The notes under the pieces: generated by a model
What the model saw: the letters and a program-made list of their open reading frames with translations, nothing else
The model's database searches: none
What the model was told of the DNA's origin: nothing
Translations under genes and position numbers: made by a program
NCBI RefSeq assembly: GCF_900292075.1
Contig: NZ_OLMV01000001.1
Coordinates: forward strand, 1,046,977-1,110,976
Source of the DNA: Microbacterium timonense
GTDB taxonomy: Bacteria > Actinomycetota > Actinomycetes > Actinomycetales > Microbacteriaceae
Reading direction: 5' to 3'
Length of the DNA: 64,000 bases
Shown here: in pieces, positions 36,182-46,555 of the stretch
How positions within the stretch are numbered: the first letter of the stretch is position 1
Layout: the number at the start of each line of letters is the position of its first letter

Positions 36182-37452
36182 GCAGCAACGCCACGACCCG
36201 GACCGAGGCCGCGCCCGATCCGCTGGCCAGCGACCTGATCGGCAGCGGCGTCGAGGGCGGGATCGGAGACCAGGTCGCGGCCTGGTGGCAGCGCGTGCGT
36301 GGCGGCGACATGGGGGCCCTTCCGGCCATCGGCGGCCTCGTCGTGCTGTTCGTCCTGTTCTCCGCGCTCAGCCCGTTCTTCCTCACGGAGCGCAACTTCG
36401 CCAACCTCCTGAATCAGGCGGCGACCCTCGTCGTTCTCGGCATGGCACTGGTGTTCGTGCTCCTCCTCGGCGAGATCGACCTCTCCGCGGGCGTGACCGG
36501 CGGCGTGGGCATGGCCCTGTTCGTGGTCCTCAACGCCCAGTTCGGCATCCCCTGGCCGCTCGCGCTGCTGATCGGCTTCGGATTCGGCTTCCTCACCGGC
36601 GCCTTCATCGGGTTCTTCGTGGCGAGGGTGGGAATCCCGTCGTTCGTGGTGACGCTGGGCCTGTTCCTGGGCTTCCAGGGACTGGCGCTGGTCGTCATCG
36701 GCCCGGGCGGCCTGTTCCGGCTCGAGGTTCCCGAGCTCATCGCCCTGCAGAACGGCAACCTGCCGGTCTGGGGCGGCTGGGTCATGCTCGCGATCATGCT
36801 CGCGATCTCGGCGGGCACCTCGTTCTGGGATCGCGCGCGTCGCACGCGCGCCGGCGTCCCCAATCGGGCGCTGTCGCTCGTATGGATCAAGCTCGCCGTC
36901 ATCGCGGTGATCGGCGGCGTGGTCGTGTACGTGCTCAACCAGAACCGAGGGCAGTCCGTCGTCGAGGTCGCCGGCGTCCCGATCGTAGTGCCGGTGGTGC
37001 TGGCGATCCTGTGGATCGGCACGTTCGTGCTGGACCGCACGAAGTTCGGCCGCTACGTCTACGCCATCGGCGGCAACGCGGAGGCCGCGCGCCGCTCGGG
37101 CGTCAAGGTGCGGTGGATCAAGTGGTGGGCGTTCGTCATCTGCTCGAGCCTCGCGGTCTTCTCCGCGCTGCTGAGTGTGGCACGCGTGGGGTCCGTCGAC
37201 GCGACCGTCGGCCGCGACATCGTGCTGTCGGGTGTCGCCGCCGCCGTGGTGGGTGGCGTGAGCCTGTTCGGTGGAAAGGGCCGGCTGATGCACGCCGCCA
37301 TCGGCGCCCTCGTGATCGCGACCATCACCAACGGCCTGGGGCTGCTGAACCTGCCCGCGGGCATCAACCTGCTCGTCACCGGCGGCGTGCTGATCCTCGC
37401 CGCCACCGTCGACGCCCTCTCGCGGGTACGGGCCGGCGGGGCGCGCACGTAA
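36178..37452 (+). CDS. Sugar ABC transporter permease (set B, XylH-like)
   Basis: A 424-residue membrane protein of the CUT2 permease family with about 10 helices. It shows VFVLLLGEIDLSAGVTGGV (about residues 96-114) and the late AAVVGGVSLFGGKGRL motif. Translation is coupled to ATPase B through an ATGA overlap, and a perfect hairpin terminator follows. A central hydrophilic stretch (about 215-240) is longer than in RbsC and is similar in position in both paralogous permeases. Confidence 0.9.
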   Translation: MSSNATTRTEAAPDPLASDLIGSGVEGGIGDQVAAWWQRVRGGDMGALPAIGGLVVLFVLFSALSPFFLTERNFANLLNQAATLVVLGMALVFVLLLGEIDLSAGVTGGVGMALFVVLNAQFGIPWPLALLIGFGFGFLTGAFIGFFVARVGIPSFVVTLGLFLGFQGLALVVIGPGGLFRLEVPELIALQNGNLPVWGGWVMLAIMLAISAGTSFWDRARRTRAGVPNRALSLVWIKLAVIAVIGGVVVYVLNQNRGQSVVEVAGVPIVVPVVLAILWIGTFVLDRTKFGRYVYAIGGNAEAARRSGVKVRWIKWWAFVICSSLAVFSALLSVARVGSVDATVGRDIVLSGVAAAVVGGVSLFGGKGRLMHAAIGALVIATITNGLGLLNLPAGINLLVTGGVLILAATVDALSRVRAGGART

Positions 37453-37469
37453 GCCTCGCAGGTCAGTGC

Positions 37470-37504
37470 GAGAGCGCCGGGTGGATGCCCCACCCGGCGC
37501 TCTC
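37470..37504. terminator. Perfect 15-bp hairpin terminator
   Basis: GAGAGCGCCGGGTGG (37470-37484) and its perfect inverse (37490-37504) flank a 5-nt loop. It separates permease B from the convergent sirtuin gene and can serve both strands. There is no T-tract. The heptamer GGATGCC spans the arm end and loop. Confidence 0.7.
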
Positions 37505-37519
37505 GCCCGTTCAGGCCGG

Positions 37520-38218
37520 TCAGGCGCCCGCCCGCATCACTTCATCGACCCACGCCGGGACGAGCGTGCTTGCCGGACCGGTGCGCGCGTCATCGAACGG
37601 GATGAGCGCGTCGCTGGATTCCAGGTTCAGTTCCACGGTGCGCGCGCCGAAGGCCGCCGCGAGTGCCACGTAGCCGGCAGCTGGGTACACGGCCCCCGAA
37701 GTGCCGATGGACACGAAGACATCTGCCGCGACGACTGCCTGCTCGATGCGATCGAGCTCGTAGGGCATCTCGCCGAACCAGACCACGTCGGGGCGCAGCA
37801 TCCGTTCGCCGCACACCGGGCAGGCCGGTCGTGGCGCGAGGTCGGCGTCCCACGCGGGCCGCGCGCCGCATGACAGGCACTGGGCGCGGCGGAGCTCCCC
37901 GTGCATGTGCACGAGGTTGCGCGTGCCGGCGCGCTCGTGGAGGTCGTCCACGTTCTGCGTGACGATCAGCAGATCCGCACCGATCGCTCGCTCCAGCCGC
38001 GCCAGCGCCGTATGGGCGGGGTTCGGTTCGACGCCGTGGAGCGCCCGGCGTCGTTCGTCATAGAACCGCAGGACGGTGTGCGGGTCTCGTTCGAACGCCT
38101 CCGGTGTCGCGACGTCTTCGATGCGGTGCCCTTCCCACAGCCCGTCGGGCCCGCGGAAGGTGGGCACGCCGCTCTCCGCCGAGATGCCCGCGCCGGTGAG
38201 GACGACGAGGCGGGTCAT
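37520..38218 (-). CDS. cobB: NAD-dependent protein deacylase (sirtuin)
   Basis: A 232-residue class III sirtuin that removes acyl groups from lysines using NAD+. Motifs: GAGISAESGVPTFRG (9-23), TQNVDD (87-92), catalytic His106 in HMHGEL, and a zinc site Cys114, Cys117, Cys133 and Cys136. Tyr53 and Arg56 in FYDERR match the Y-x-x-R pair that lets CobB/SIRT5-type enzymes accept succinyl or malonyl groups. The ATG overlaps the stop codon of the upstream hydrolase-like gene (ATGA), so expression is coupled. Confidence 0.93.
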   Translation of the reverse strand: MTRLVVLTGAGISAESGVPTFRGPDGLWEGHRIEDVATPEAFERDPHTVLRFYDERRRALHGVEPNPAHTALARLERAIGADLLIVTQNVDDLHERAGTRNLVHMHGELRRAQCLSCGARPAWDADLAPRPACPVCGERMLRPDVVWFGEMPYELDRIEQAVVAADVFVSIGTSGAVYPAAGYVALAAAFGARTVELNLESSDALIPFDDARTGPASTLVPAWVDEVMRAGA

Positions 38219-38835
38219 CGCACCGTGCCGGGCGCGACGTGCGCCAGCACGCGCTCCCAGACGTCGGCGAGGATGAGCCGCGCCTCGAGGCCGTCCGCCC
38301 TGGGCACCATCTCGACCCGGGTGGATGCCAGGTGATTCTTGAACCAGCGCGCCGCATCGGATGCGGCCGTTGGGTCGGCCTGGCCGTTCATCAGGAGCGT
38401 CTTCGCCGGGATGCGGTCGAGGAGCCCGGCGACCTCGCTTGCGCCGAGCTCTGACTCCGGTCGCGGCACGGCGACGAGTGCGAGCCGATCGACGCCGCTG
38501 CCCAGGTCAGCGGCGAGCATGATGGCCAGCTCCCCCGCCTCGCCGACACCCACCATGCCGAGCGGCCGGTCGTGCTGCTCCTCGGCGAGAAATCGTGCGA
38601 GCGCGGCTGCCGTGGTCTCGGCCGGCGTGGCGCCGCGGTAGGCTGCCGGGTCGTCGACGTCATCCGTCGTGACCGCCACGGCGAGGATGCGCACGTCACG
38701 ACGCGCGGTGACGTCGGGGTACGGGTCGGTCAGGTTCGAGACTCCCGCGCGCAACAGCACCACCGTGCGCTCTGCTCCGGGGGCGCCGAAGCTGCGGTGC
38801 TCGTAGGCGGCGCCGGGCGCCGGTGCCTTCGTCAT
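38215..38835 (-). CDS. Degenerate alpha/beta-hydrolase-fold protein
   Basis: A 206-residue protein that follows the alpha/beta hydrolase pattern (strand-rich core, LLMNGQADPTAASDAARWF late motif) but seems to lack the catalytic machinery. The nucleophile elbow reads G96-V-G-E-A-G instead of G-x-S-x-G, and no His follows the last strand (PRADGLEARL). It may therefore be a binding or regulatory pseudo-enzyme; assignment to the fold is by pattern only. A TATGAT hexamer lies 6 nt before the ATG, so it is likely the leaderless first gene of the pair with cobB. Confidence 0.7.
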   Translation of the reverse strand: MTKAPAPGAAYEHRSFGAPGAERTVVLLRAGVSNLTDPYPDVTARRDVRILAVAVTTDDVDDPAAYRGATPAETTAAALARFLAEEQHDRPLGMVGVGEAGELAIMLAADLGSGVDRLALVAVPRPESELGASEVAGLLDRIPAKTLLMNGQADPTAASDAARWFKNHLASTRVEMVPRADGLEARLILADVWERVLAHVAPGTVR

Positions 38836-38841
38836 GCGCTC

Positions 38842-38847
38842 ATCATA
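38842..38847 (-). promoter_or_regulatory. -10 element of hydrolase-cobB pair
   Basis: TATGAT (one mismatch to TATAAT) on the minus strand, 6 nt before the ATG at 38835. Confidence 0.65.
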
Positions 38848-38872
38848 GGTTTGGCATGCCCACGGCGGTCCG

Positions 38873-40399
38873 TCACCCGCGCAGCAGACCGCGCAGCGTC
38901 TGGATCGTGTCGGCTTCGTCGGGGCGCTTGTCCGGCCGATAGCCCTTCACTCGCGCGAAGCGCAGTGCCACCCCGCCGGGATACCGGGACGAGCGCTGCA
39001 CGCCGTCGATCGCGATCTCGACGACGGTCTCGGGGCGCACGTGCACGGCATACGACGTGCGGTGCGTCTGGATCGTCGGGAAGTGATCCGTCTGCCACCG
39101 CAGCGTGGCGTCGGTGAGGCCCTTGAAGGTCTTCCCCACCATCACGAACCCGCCGGGTTCGCCGAACTCGCCGTCGGGGTCGAGGGCACCCAGATGCAGG
39201 TTCGAGAGCAGACCGGTGCGGCGCCCGGAGCCCCATTCCACCGCGAGCACGACGAGGTCGTACGTCAGCACGGGCTTGACCTTGAGCCAGCTCTTGCCGC
39301 GGCGGCCGGCCGCATACGGAGCATCGAGCGCCTTGACCATCACGCCTTCATGGCCGGCCGTCAGCGCTTCCCGGGAGAACTCCTCGGCGCGCACGGGGTC
39401 GTCGGTGACGATCCCCGGCATGCGGGCGGATCCCGCGACCTCGTCCAGCACCTCCAGCCGGGTCGACAGCGGCTCGTCGATCAGGTCCCGGCCGTCCAGA
39501 TGGAGGATGTCGAAGAACCAGGGCCGCAGCGCGACGGCCGCGGCGGTCTCGGACCCGAAACGCGCCATCGTGTCCTGGAAGGGCCGGGGCGCGCCGTCTT
39601 CGTCGAGCGAGAGCGTCTCGCCGTCGAGGATCACACGGTGCGCTGGAAGGGCGCGCACCGTCTGGACGATCTCGGGCACGCGATGCGTGACGTCGGCGAG
39701 GCTCCGGGTGAACACGCGGACGTCGTCACCATCGCGATGGACCTGGATGCGCGCGCCGTCCAGCTTGTACTCCACGGATGCCGCGGTCCCGAGCGTCTGG
39801 AGGGCCGCGGTGGCCGAGCCCGCCGTCGAGGCGAGCATGGGAAGTACCCCGCGGCCCACCTGCAGGCCCACTTCGGCGAGGTCCTCGGGGCTGGCGAAGA
39901 GCGCGATTCGTGCCGTCTCACCCAGATCGCCTGAGAGCATCGCCGCGCGGCGGACGACGGCGGTCTCCCGCCCGGCGGCCTTCGCGATGGCATCCAGCAG
40001 CACACCCTCCAGGGCGCCGGTGCGCAGCTCGCCCAGCATGACCCGTGCCAGGAAGTCCCACTCCGCGGCGGTCGCCGCCGACGCGAGGGCATCGAGCTCG
40101 GTTCGCCGAGCCTCCACCGAGCCGGCGCCGTCCGCCGCGGCCAGCCTGCTGAGGGCCGCATCGACCTCGAGGATGGTCAGCGCGGGCTCATCGGCGTGCT
40201 GCACCGACAGGCCCGCCAGGCTGCGCCAGCCGACACCGAGGCGCCCCTGGCGGGGATTGGCCGTGAGGAAGCCGATCGCCGTTGCGACCTCGTCTTCGCG
40301 AAGCTCACGCAGCGCCGTGGCGAGTGCCGAGACCTTCGCCAGGCGCGAGCTGGTGGCGGCGACGGCGTCGGTCGCGACGACCAGATCGTTCAGCAGCAC
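38873..40399 (-). CDS. ATP-dependent DNA ligase
   Basis: A 508-residue ATP-dependent ligase of the archaeal/actinobacterial LigB type. The N-terminal helical DNA-binding domain (about 1-170) is followed by the nucleotidyltransferase motif YKLDGARIQ (K-x-D-G, about residue 211), the ILDGETL motif, VMVKALDAPYAAGRRGKSWLKVKP (motif V), and an OB-fold. Such ligases seal nicks in DNA repair, alongside the replicative NAD-dependent LigA. I chose the GTG at 40399, 6 nt after GAGAAT; the longer open frame upstream adds residues without similarity. Confidence 0.9.
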   Translation of the reverse strand: MLLNDLVVATDAVAATSSRLAKVSALATALRELREDEVATAIGFLTANPRQGRLGVGWRSLAGLSVQHADEPALTILEVDAALSRLAAADGAGSVEARRTELDALASAATAAEWDFLARVMLGELRTGALEGVLLDAIAKAAGRETAVVRRAAMLSGDLGETARIALFASPEDLAEVGLQVGRGVLPMLASTAGSATAALQTLGTAASVEYKLDGARIQVHRDGDDVRVFTRSLADVTHRVPEIVQTVRALPAHRVILDGETLSLDEDGAPRPFQDTMARFGSETAAAVALRPWFFDILHLDGRDLIDEPLSTRLEVLDEVAGSARMPGIVTDDPVRAEEFSREALTAGHEGVMVKALDAPYAAGRRGKSWLKVKPVLTYDLVVLAVEWGSGRRTGLLSNLHLGALDPDGEFGEPGGFVMVGKTFKGLTDATLRWQTDHFPTIQTHRTSYAVHVRPETVVEIAIDGVQRSSRYPGGVALRFARVKGYRPDKRPDEADTIQTLRGLLRG

Positions 40400-40405
40400 C
40401 CCCGC

Positions 40406-40411
40406 ATTCTC
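40406..40411 (-). promoter_or_regulatory. -10 element of DNA ligase gene
   Basis: GAGAAT on the minus strand, 6 nt before the GTG at 40399. Confidence 0.45.
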
Positions 40412-40439
40412 GCACCCGCCCCCGACATGCGGGGAGCCG

Positions 40440-41198
40440 TCAGCGCGCGTCGACCGCGTCGATGAAGCGCAGGTGCTCGTCGGCGCTCCCCGACGCGGTG
40501 ATGACACGCAGCACCACCTCGTCGGTGGCGCGACGGTATGCCGCGACGCGATCGCGCAGGGCGGCCGGGGAGATCACGGTGTCGGCGGCATCCATTCCCA
40601 GCCGGGCGAAGTTCGCCGCATACGCCGGGTAGCCCGCGTAGCGGGCGGTCTCCTCCTCGAGCGCGGGAACCGCGGCGGCCTCGGCGGCGCTGCGCACATA
40701 CAGCGCGACGTGGGCGCGGGGGTTCACCGCATGGGCTTCCGCCGCCTGCGCGGCGGCGACCTCGGGCGTCAGCCAGCTGAGGAGCACACCATCGGATGCC
40801 GCCGCGGCGGTCCGTCGCATCTTCGGGCCCAGCGCCCCGACCACGACGCGAGCGCCCACGCGCTCGCGCAACCGGGCGGCGGCATCCGCCACACGCTCGA
40901 CGGCGCCGCGGCGGAGCTGCCCGGACCCGATGCCGAGCACCAGTCGGTCGGCCGGGAGGCGCGAGGCTGCGCGCACGATCTCATCGATCGAGCGCCGGTC
41001 GACCGGCAGGACTCCGGTGGCGAGCACCAGCCGATCGGTGGCGGCGGCCGCCGCCTCCAGCACCTCGAGCGCGTCGTGACCGGGGGTGTCGTTGACCCAC
41101 AGCGCCGTGAAGCCGGCCGCCTCGGCCGCCGGGCCGATCCGGGCGGCGAGGCCGGGGCCGCCGGCCGCCGCGATGCCCAGCGAGAGTGCCGCCGTCAT
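40440..41198 (-). CDS. LLM class oxidoreductase (F420-dependent type), gene 2
   Basis: A 252-residue luciferase-like monooxygenase-fold protein, shorter than the usual 290-340. It keeps the barrel strands ALWVNDTPGHDALEVL, LVLATGVLPVDRR and DRLVLGIGSGQL. In actinomycetes this family mostly uses coenzyme F420, some members FMN; which one applies is not clear here. The ATG overlaps the stop codon of the neighbouring LLM gene (ATGA), so the two may form a heteromer or act in the same step. Confidence 0.82.
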   Translation of the reverse strand: MTAALSLGIAAAGGPGLAARIGPAAEAAGFTALWVNDTPGHDALEVLEAAAAATDRLVLATGVLPVDRRSIDEIVRAASRLPADRLVLGIGSGQLRRGAVERVADAAARLRERVGARVVVGALGPKMRRTAAAASDGVLLSWLTPEVAAAQAAEAHAVNPRAHVALYVRSAAEAAAVPALEEETARYAGYPAYAANFARLGMDAADTVISPAALRDRVAAYRRATDEVVLRVITASGSADEHLRFIDAVDAR

Positions 41199-42070
41199 GA
41201 GGCATCCTTCGACACGAGTCGCGACACCTCGCCGGCGCCGCGGTAGAAGTCCGCGATGTCGCCGCGCGAGGCGGGAAGCAGCACGACGTCGTCCACGCCC
41301 GCGTCGAAGAACCGCTGCGCACCGGCCGCCACTTCTGCGGGCTCCCCCCACAGCGCCCGCTCGGCCGGGTCGGGCTTGTCGCCGACATCGGCGACGGCGC
41401 GAGCCTCGGCATCGGGGCCGAACGCCGTGACGACATACGCCACGACATCGTGCCGCCCACCGCGGCCCGCCTCTGCACGTGCGTCGCGAATGGCAGAGAC
41501 CGCGGCGGCATCCTCCTCAGGCGTGTGGCCGCTGTCGAGCACCGTGCCGTCGGCCACTTCTCCGCTCAGACGCAGCGTCTTGGGGCCTTCGGCGGCGGCG
41601 TAGACGAGCGGCGGTGTGCGGGGGGCATAGTCCAGGCGCACCCCCTGGAGACAGACGTAGCGTCCGTCGGCCGTCACCTCGTCGCCGGCCAGGAGCGAGC
41701 GCAGCGCCGGCACGTACTCCCGCATCAGCGTGAGCGGTGAGGCGACCCGCGCGCCGACCTGGCCCATCCACGCCAGCACCCCGTGACCGACGCCCGGCAG
41801 CAGGCGACCGGGGAAGAGCCGCTCCACTGTGGCGATCTCCATCGCCGTCGCGGCGACGTTGCGCAGCGGCATGGGAGCGATCCCGATGCCGACCCGCAGC
41901 GCCTCGGTCCAGGCCAGCGCCGCGCCGACGCTCGCGAAGGCGGACTGGCGGAAGCAGTCCTCCCAGATCCACAGTTCGGGCAGCCCCGCCGCTTCGGCCG
42001 CCAGCACGGCGTCGCGGAACTCGTCGGGCGTGTGCGTGTAGGGGTTGAAGATCGCTCCGATGCGCGTCAT
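41195..42070 (-). CDS. LLM class oxidoreductase (F420-dependent type), gene 1
   Basis: A 291-residue TIM-barrel protein of the luciferase-like family. Motifs: ELWIWEDCFRQSAF, RVGIGIAPMPLRN, LFPGRLLPGVGHGVLAWMGQVG and PPLVYAAAEGPKTLRLSGEVADGTVL, typical of F420-dependent methylenetetrahydromethanopterin reductase-like enzymes. The substrate is unknown. I chose the ATG at 42070, preceded by CAGAGT at the leaderless spacing, because family similarity begins at MTRIGAIFNP. It is translationally coupled to the second LLM gene. Confidence 0.85.
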   Translation of the reverse strand: MTRIGAIFNPYTHTPDEFRDAVLAAEAAGLPELWIWEDCFRQSAFASVGAALAWTEALRVGIGIAPMPLRNVAATAMEIATVERLFPGRLLPGVGHGVLAWMGQVGARVASPLTLMREYVPALRSLLAGDEVTADGRYVCLQGVRLDYAPRTPPLVYAAAEGPKTLRLSGEVADGTVLDSGHTPEEDAAAVSAIRDARAEAGRGGRHDVVAYVVTAFGPDAEARAVADVGDKPDPAERALWGEPAEVAAGAQRFFDAGVDDVVLLPASRGDIADFYRGAGEVSRLVSKDAS

Positions 42071-42076
42071 GGTCCC

Positions 42077-42082
42077 ACTCTG
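42077..42082 (-). promoter_or_regulatory. -10 element of LLM gene pair
   Basis: CAGAGT on the minus strand, 6 nt before the ATG at 42070; a weak match at the exact spacing. Confidence 0.35.
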
Positions 42083-42170
42083 GCAGCGGTCGCCGACCCT
42101 CGCATCCCGACGCGGGCTATCGCGGACGGCGGTCCGGTGCAACCCCGTGCCGGCGTCGGCGGCGATCGGC

Positions 42171-42176
42171 GACGCT
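42171..42176 (+). promoter_or_regulatory. -10 element of DUF72 gene
   Basis: GACGCT, 6 nt before the ATG at 42183; a weak match at the exact spacing. Confidence 0.35.
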
Positions 42177-42182
42177 GGGAGC

Positions 42183-42902
42183 ATGGCACGCATCGGCACC
42201 TCCGGATGGGTCTATCCGCATTGGAGGGGCGTGCTGTACCGCGGCGACCAGCGGACGTGGCTGGAGCAGTATCTGACGGAGTTCGACACCGTGGAGCTCA
42301 ACGGCAGCTTCTACCGCTGGCCGCCCGACGTGCGCTACGCGACGTGGCGCGATCGCCTACCCGCAGGCTTCGAGATGGCGGTGAAGGCACCGCGCGGGCT
42401 GACCCACGCCCGCCGGCTGCGTGAGCCCAAGGTATGGATCGAGCGCATCACGCGCGGCCTGCACGCGCTGGACGGGCGACGCGGACCGCTGATCGTGCAG
42501 CTGCACCCCGGGCTCGAGCGCGACGACGAGCTGCTCGACCGGTTCCTCACCGCTCTGCCGGCATGGACGCGACCGGCGATCGAGTTCCGCCATCCCTCAT
42601 GGAACGAGGAGGAGGTCTTCGCTTTGCTGGAGCGGCACGGCGCGGCCTACTGCGTCATGAGCGGGGCGCGCCTCCCCTGCATCCTGCGCGCGACGGCGCC
42701 CCTGGTGTACGTGCGCCTCCACGGACCGGACCCCGAGCACCTCTACGGCGGCTCGTACTCCGACGCCGACCTCGGATGGTGGGCCGACCGGATTCGGGAG
42801 TGGGAGGGTTCCGGTCACAGCGTCTTCGCCTACTTCAACAACGACGGCGAGGGCAACGCCGTCCGCAACGCCCGCACCCTGAAGCGGATGCTGGGGTCCT
42901 GA
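42183..42902 (+). CDS. DUF72 family protein
   Basis: A 239-residue TIM-barrel protein of the DUF72/YecE family. Its markers are RIGTSGWVYPHWRGVLY at the N-terminus, TVELNGSFYRWP, VKAPRGLTHARRL, IEFRHPSWNEEEV and VYVRLHGP. The barrel resembles that of endonuclease IV and xylose isomerase, but no activity is established. Length is normal. A long upstream in-frame extension is unsupported. A 13-bp-stem hairpin lies 4 bp after the stop codon. Confidence 0.88.
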   Translation: MARIGTSGWVYPHWRGVLYRGDQRTWLEQYLTEFDTVELNGSFYRWPPDVRYATWRDRLPAGFEMAVKAPRGLTHARRLREPKVWIERITRGLHALDGRRGPLIVQLHPGLERDDELLDRFLTALPAWTRPAIEFRHPSWNEEEVFALLERHGAAYCVMSGARLPCILRATAPLVYVRLHGPDPEHLYGGSYSDADLGWWADRIREWEGSGHSVFAYFNNDGEGNAVRNARTLKRMLGS

Positions 42903-42906
42903 CACG

Positions 42907-42944
42907 ACGAAGGGCGCCGCGCCCGCAGGCACGGCGCCCTTCGT
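42907..42944. terminator. Hairpin between DUF72 and Clp genes
   Basis: ACGAAGGGCGCCG (42907-42919) pairs perfectly with 42932-42944 around a 12-nt loop. It is placed between two convergent stop codons and can act on both strands. No T-tract. Confidence 0.65.
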
Positions 42945-42952
42945 GACAGTGA

Positions 42953-45502
<2,550 letters not shown>

Positions 45503-45518
45503 TCCATCTCTCCTGAAA

Positions 45519-45539
45519 CTTGAGTGGATCGGCATCAAG
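45519..45539. promoter_or_regulatory. HspR-type operator (HAIR) 1
   Basis: CTTGAGT-N7-CATCAAG, which contains the exact HAIR core CTTGA-N11-TCAAG. The arms extend to a perfect 8-bp inverted repeat, AAACTTGA (45516-45523) and TCAAGTTT (45535-45542). It lies 17-37 bp upstream of the Clp start codon. Confidence 0.8.
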
Positions 45540-45546
45540 TTTTGAA

Positions 45547-45567
45547 CTTGATACGCGCATTGTCAAG
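45547..45567. promoter_or_regulatory. HspR-type operator (HAIR) 2
   Basis: CTTGATA-N7-TGTCAAG, again with the CTTGA-N11-TCAAG core. The arms extend to a perfect 10-bp inverted repeat, TTGAACTTGA (45542-45551) and TCAAGTTCAA (45563-45572). Its centre is 28 bp from that of operator 1. Confidence 0.85.
45561..45566 (-). promoter_or_regulatory. -35 element of the Clp gene
   Basis: A perfect TTGACA on the minus strand, embedded in HAIR operator 2. The best -10 at a 17-nt spacing is a poor AAAACT that overlaps operator 1. HspR bound to either site would block RNA polymerase. Confidence 0.6.
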
Positions 45568-45634
45568 TTCAACCACCGGGCCGCCCAGGTATTCCCGCAC
45601 TCGGCCGCGGCGTCGTCCTGTCGGACCCCGCGCG

Positions 45635-45640
45635 TAATCT
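45635..45640 (+). promoter_or_regulatory. -10 element of VOC gene
   Basis: TAATCT, 39 nt before the ATG at 45680. Together with GGAAGGA in front of the start this indicates a short leadered mRNA. Confidence 0.45.
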
Positions 45641-45679
45641 CGGCCGTGAACGCGGGATCGAAGAACGGAAGGAACAGCC

Positions 45680-46060
45680 ATGGACTGGAAGATCGAGCTC
45701 ATCTTCGTACCGGTGACGGACGTCGACCGCGCCAAGGAGTTCTATGAGCGCGTCGGCTTCCACGCCGACCACGACCAGACGCCCTTCGACGGCCTGCGCT
45801 TCGTGCAGATGACGCCGCCGGGCTCGGCCTGCTCCATCGCCTTCGGCACCGGTCTCGGGATCGACCTCGAGCCCGGGCGCCAGAACACGATCCAGATCGT
45901 CGTGCCCGACGCCGACGAGGCGCTGGCGCATCTGCGCGGGGTCGGCGTCGACGCCCGCGGGGTGGACGAGCAGTCGTGGGGCCGGTTCGTCCAGTTCGAC
46001 GACCCCGATGGCAACACCTGGACGCTGCAGCAGCTGCCGGCCCGCGACTCCGCCGCCTGA
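45680..46060 (+). CDS. VOC family (glyoxalase-like) protein
   Basis: A 126-residue vicinal-oxygen-chelate protein with two beta-alpha-beta-beta-beta halves. The first half has VTDVDRAKEFYERVGF and the second half has IVVPDADEALAHLRGVGV and FDDPDGNTWTLQQLP, which holds the usual late metal-binding position. The family includes glyoxalases, dioxygenases and antibiotic-binding proteins; this short form is often annotated as a glyoxalase without evidence. Ribosome site GGAAGGA is 7 nt before the ATG. It converges on DUF3817 through a small hairpin. Confidence 0.88.
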   Translation: MDWKIELIFVPVTDVDRAKEFYERVGFHADHDQTPFDGLRFVQMTPPGSACSIAFGTGLGIDLEPGRQNTIQIVVPDADEALAHLRGVGVDARGVDEQSWGRFVQFDDPDGNTWTLQQLPARDSAA

Positions 46061-46062
46061 GA

Positions 46063-46083
46063 GCGGGCGTCAGCTCCGCCCGC
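46063..46083. terminator. Small convergent hairpin
   Basis: GCGGGCG (46063-46069) pairs with CGCCCGC (46077-46083) around a 7-nt loop. It holds the stop codon of the DUF3817 gene and lies just after the VOC stop. Confidence 0.4.
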
Positions 46084-46534
46084 CGGGCGGGCCGATAAGC
46101 AGGAGCGCGACGTACAGCATGATCACCGCGGCAGCGATGATCGCTGCCAGCACCCACGGGTGGCGCAGGAACCAGCGCATCGCGCGGTCGAACCACCGGC
46201 CGTCACGCGGATCGTCGGTCGCCTCGAGCCGCCACGCGCCGGCGAGGCGCCGCGTGCGCTGCAGCCACAGTTCCGCCGGGATCGTGGCGTACGGGATCAC
46301 GGCGCTGGCGAGGGCGACGAGCGTCGTGCCGAGCCGCCAGCGGTTGTTGAGGGCGACCAGGATGACAGTCGCACCGTACGACAGGAAGATGAACCCGTGG
46401 ATGCCTCCACCTACGGTGACGCCGAGGCTCCAGCCTGTCGCCGCGCGCGCGATGAGGCCCGCGATCAGGAGCGTCCACGAGATGGCCTCGGCGATCGCGA
46501 GGGCACGGAACAGGTGATGCGGATTGCGGAACAC
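46070..46534 (-). CDS. DUF3817 domain membrane protein
   Basis: A 154-residue protein with about four membrane segments. The DUF3817 part (about residues 5-95) begins FRALAIAEAISWTLLIAGL and has the family's G-G-x-H-G-F-x-F-L motif (GGGIHGFIFLSYGA, about 42-55). An extra C-terminal helix (about 125-150) lies beyond the usual domain. Function unknown; actinobacterial members sit in the cell membrane. The GTG start at 46534 is 6 nt after TATCCT, so it is probably leaderless. The MarR gene upstream ends in a hairpin just before this promoter. Confidence 0.85.
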   Translation of the reverse strand: MFRNPHHLFRALAIAEAISWTLLIAGLIARAATGWSLGVTVGGGIHGFIFLSYGATVILVALNNRWRLGTTLVALASAVIPYATIPAELWLQRTRRLAGAWRLEATDDPRDGRWFDRAMRWFLRHPWVLAAIIAAAVIMLYVALLLIGPPGGRS

Positions 46535-46540
46535 ACCTTC

Positions 46541-46546
46541 AGGATA
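46541..46546 (-). promoter_or_regulatory. -10 element of DUF3817 gene
   Basis: TATCCT on the minus strand, 6 nt before the GTG at 46534. Confidence 0.6.
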
Positions 46547-46555
46547 GCTGAAAGT

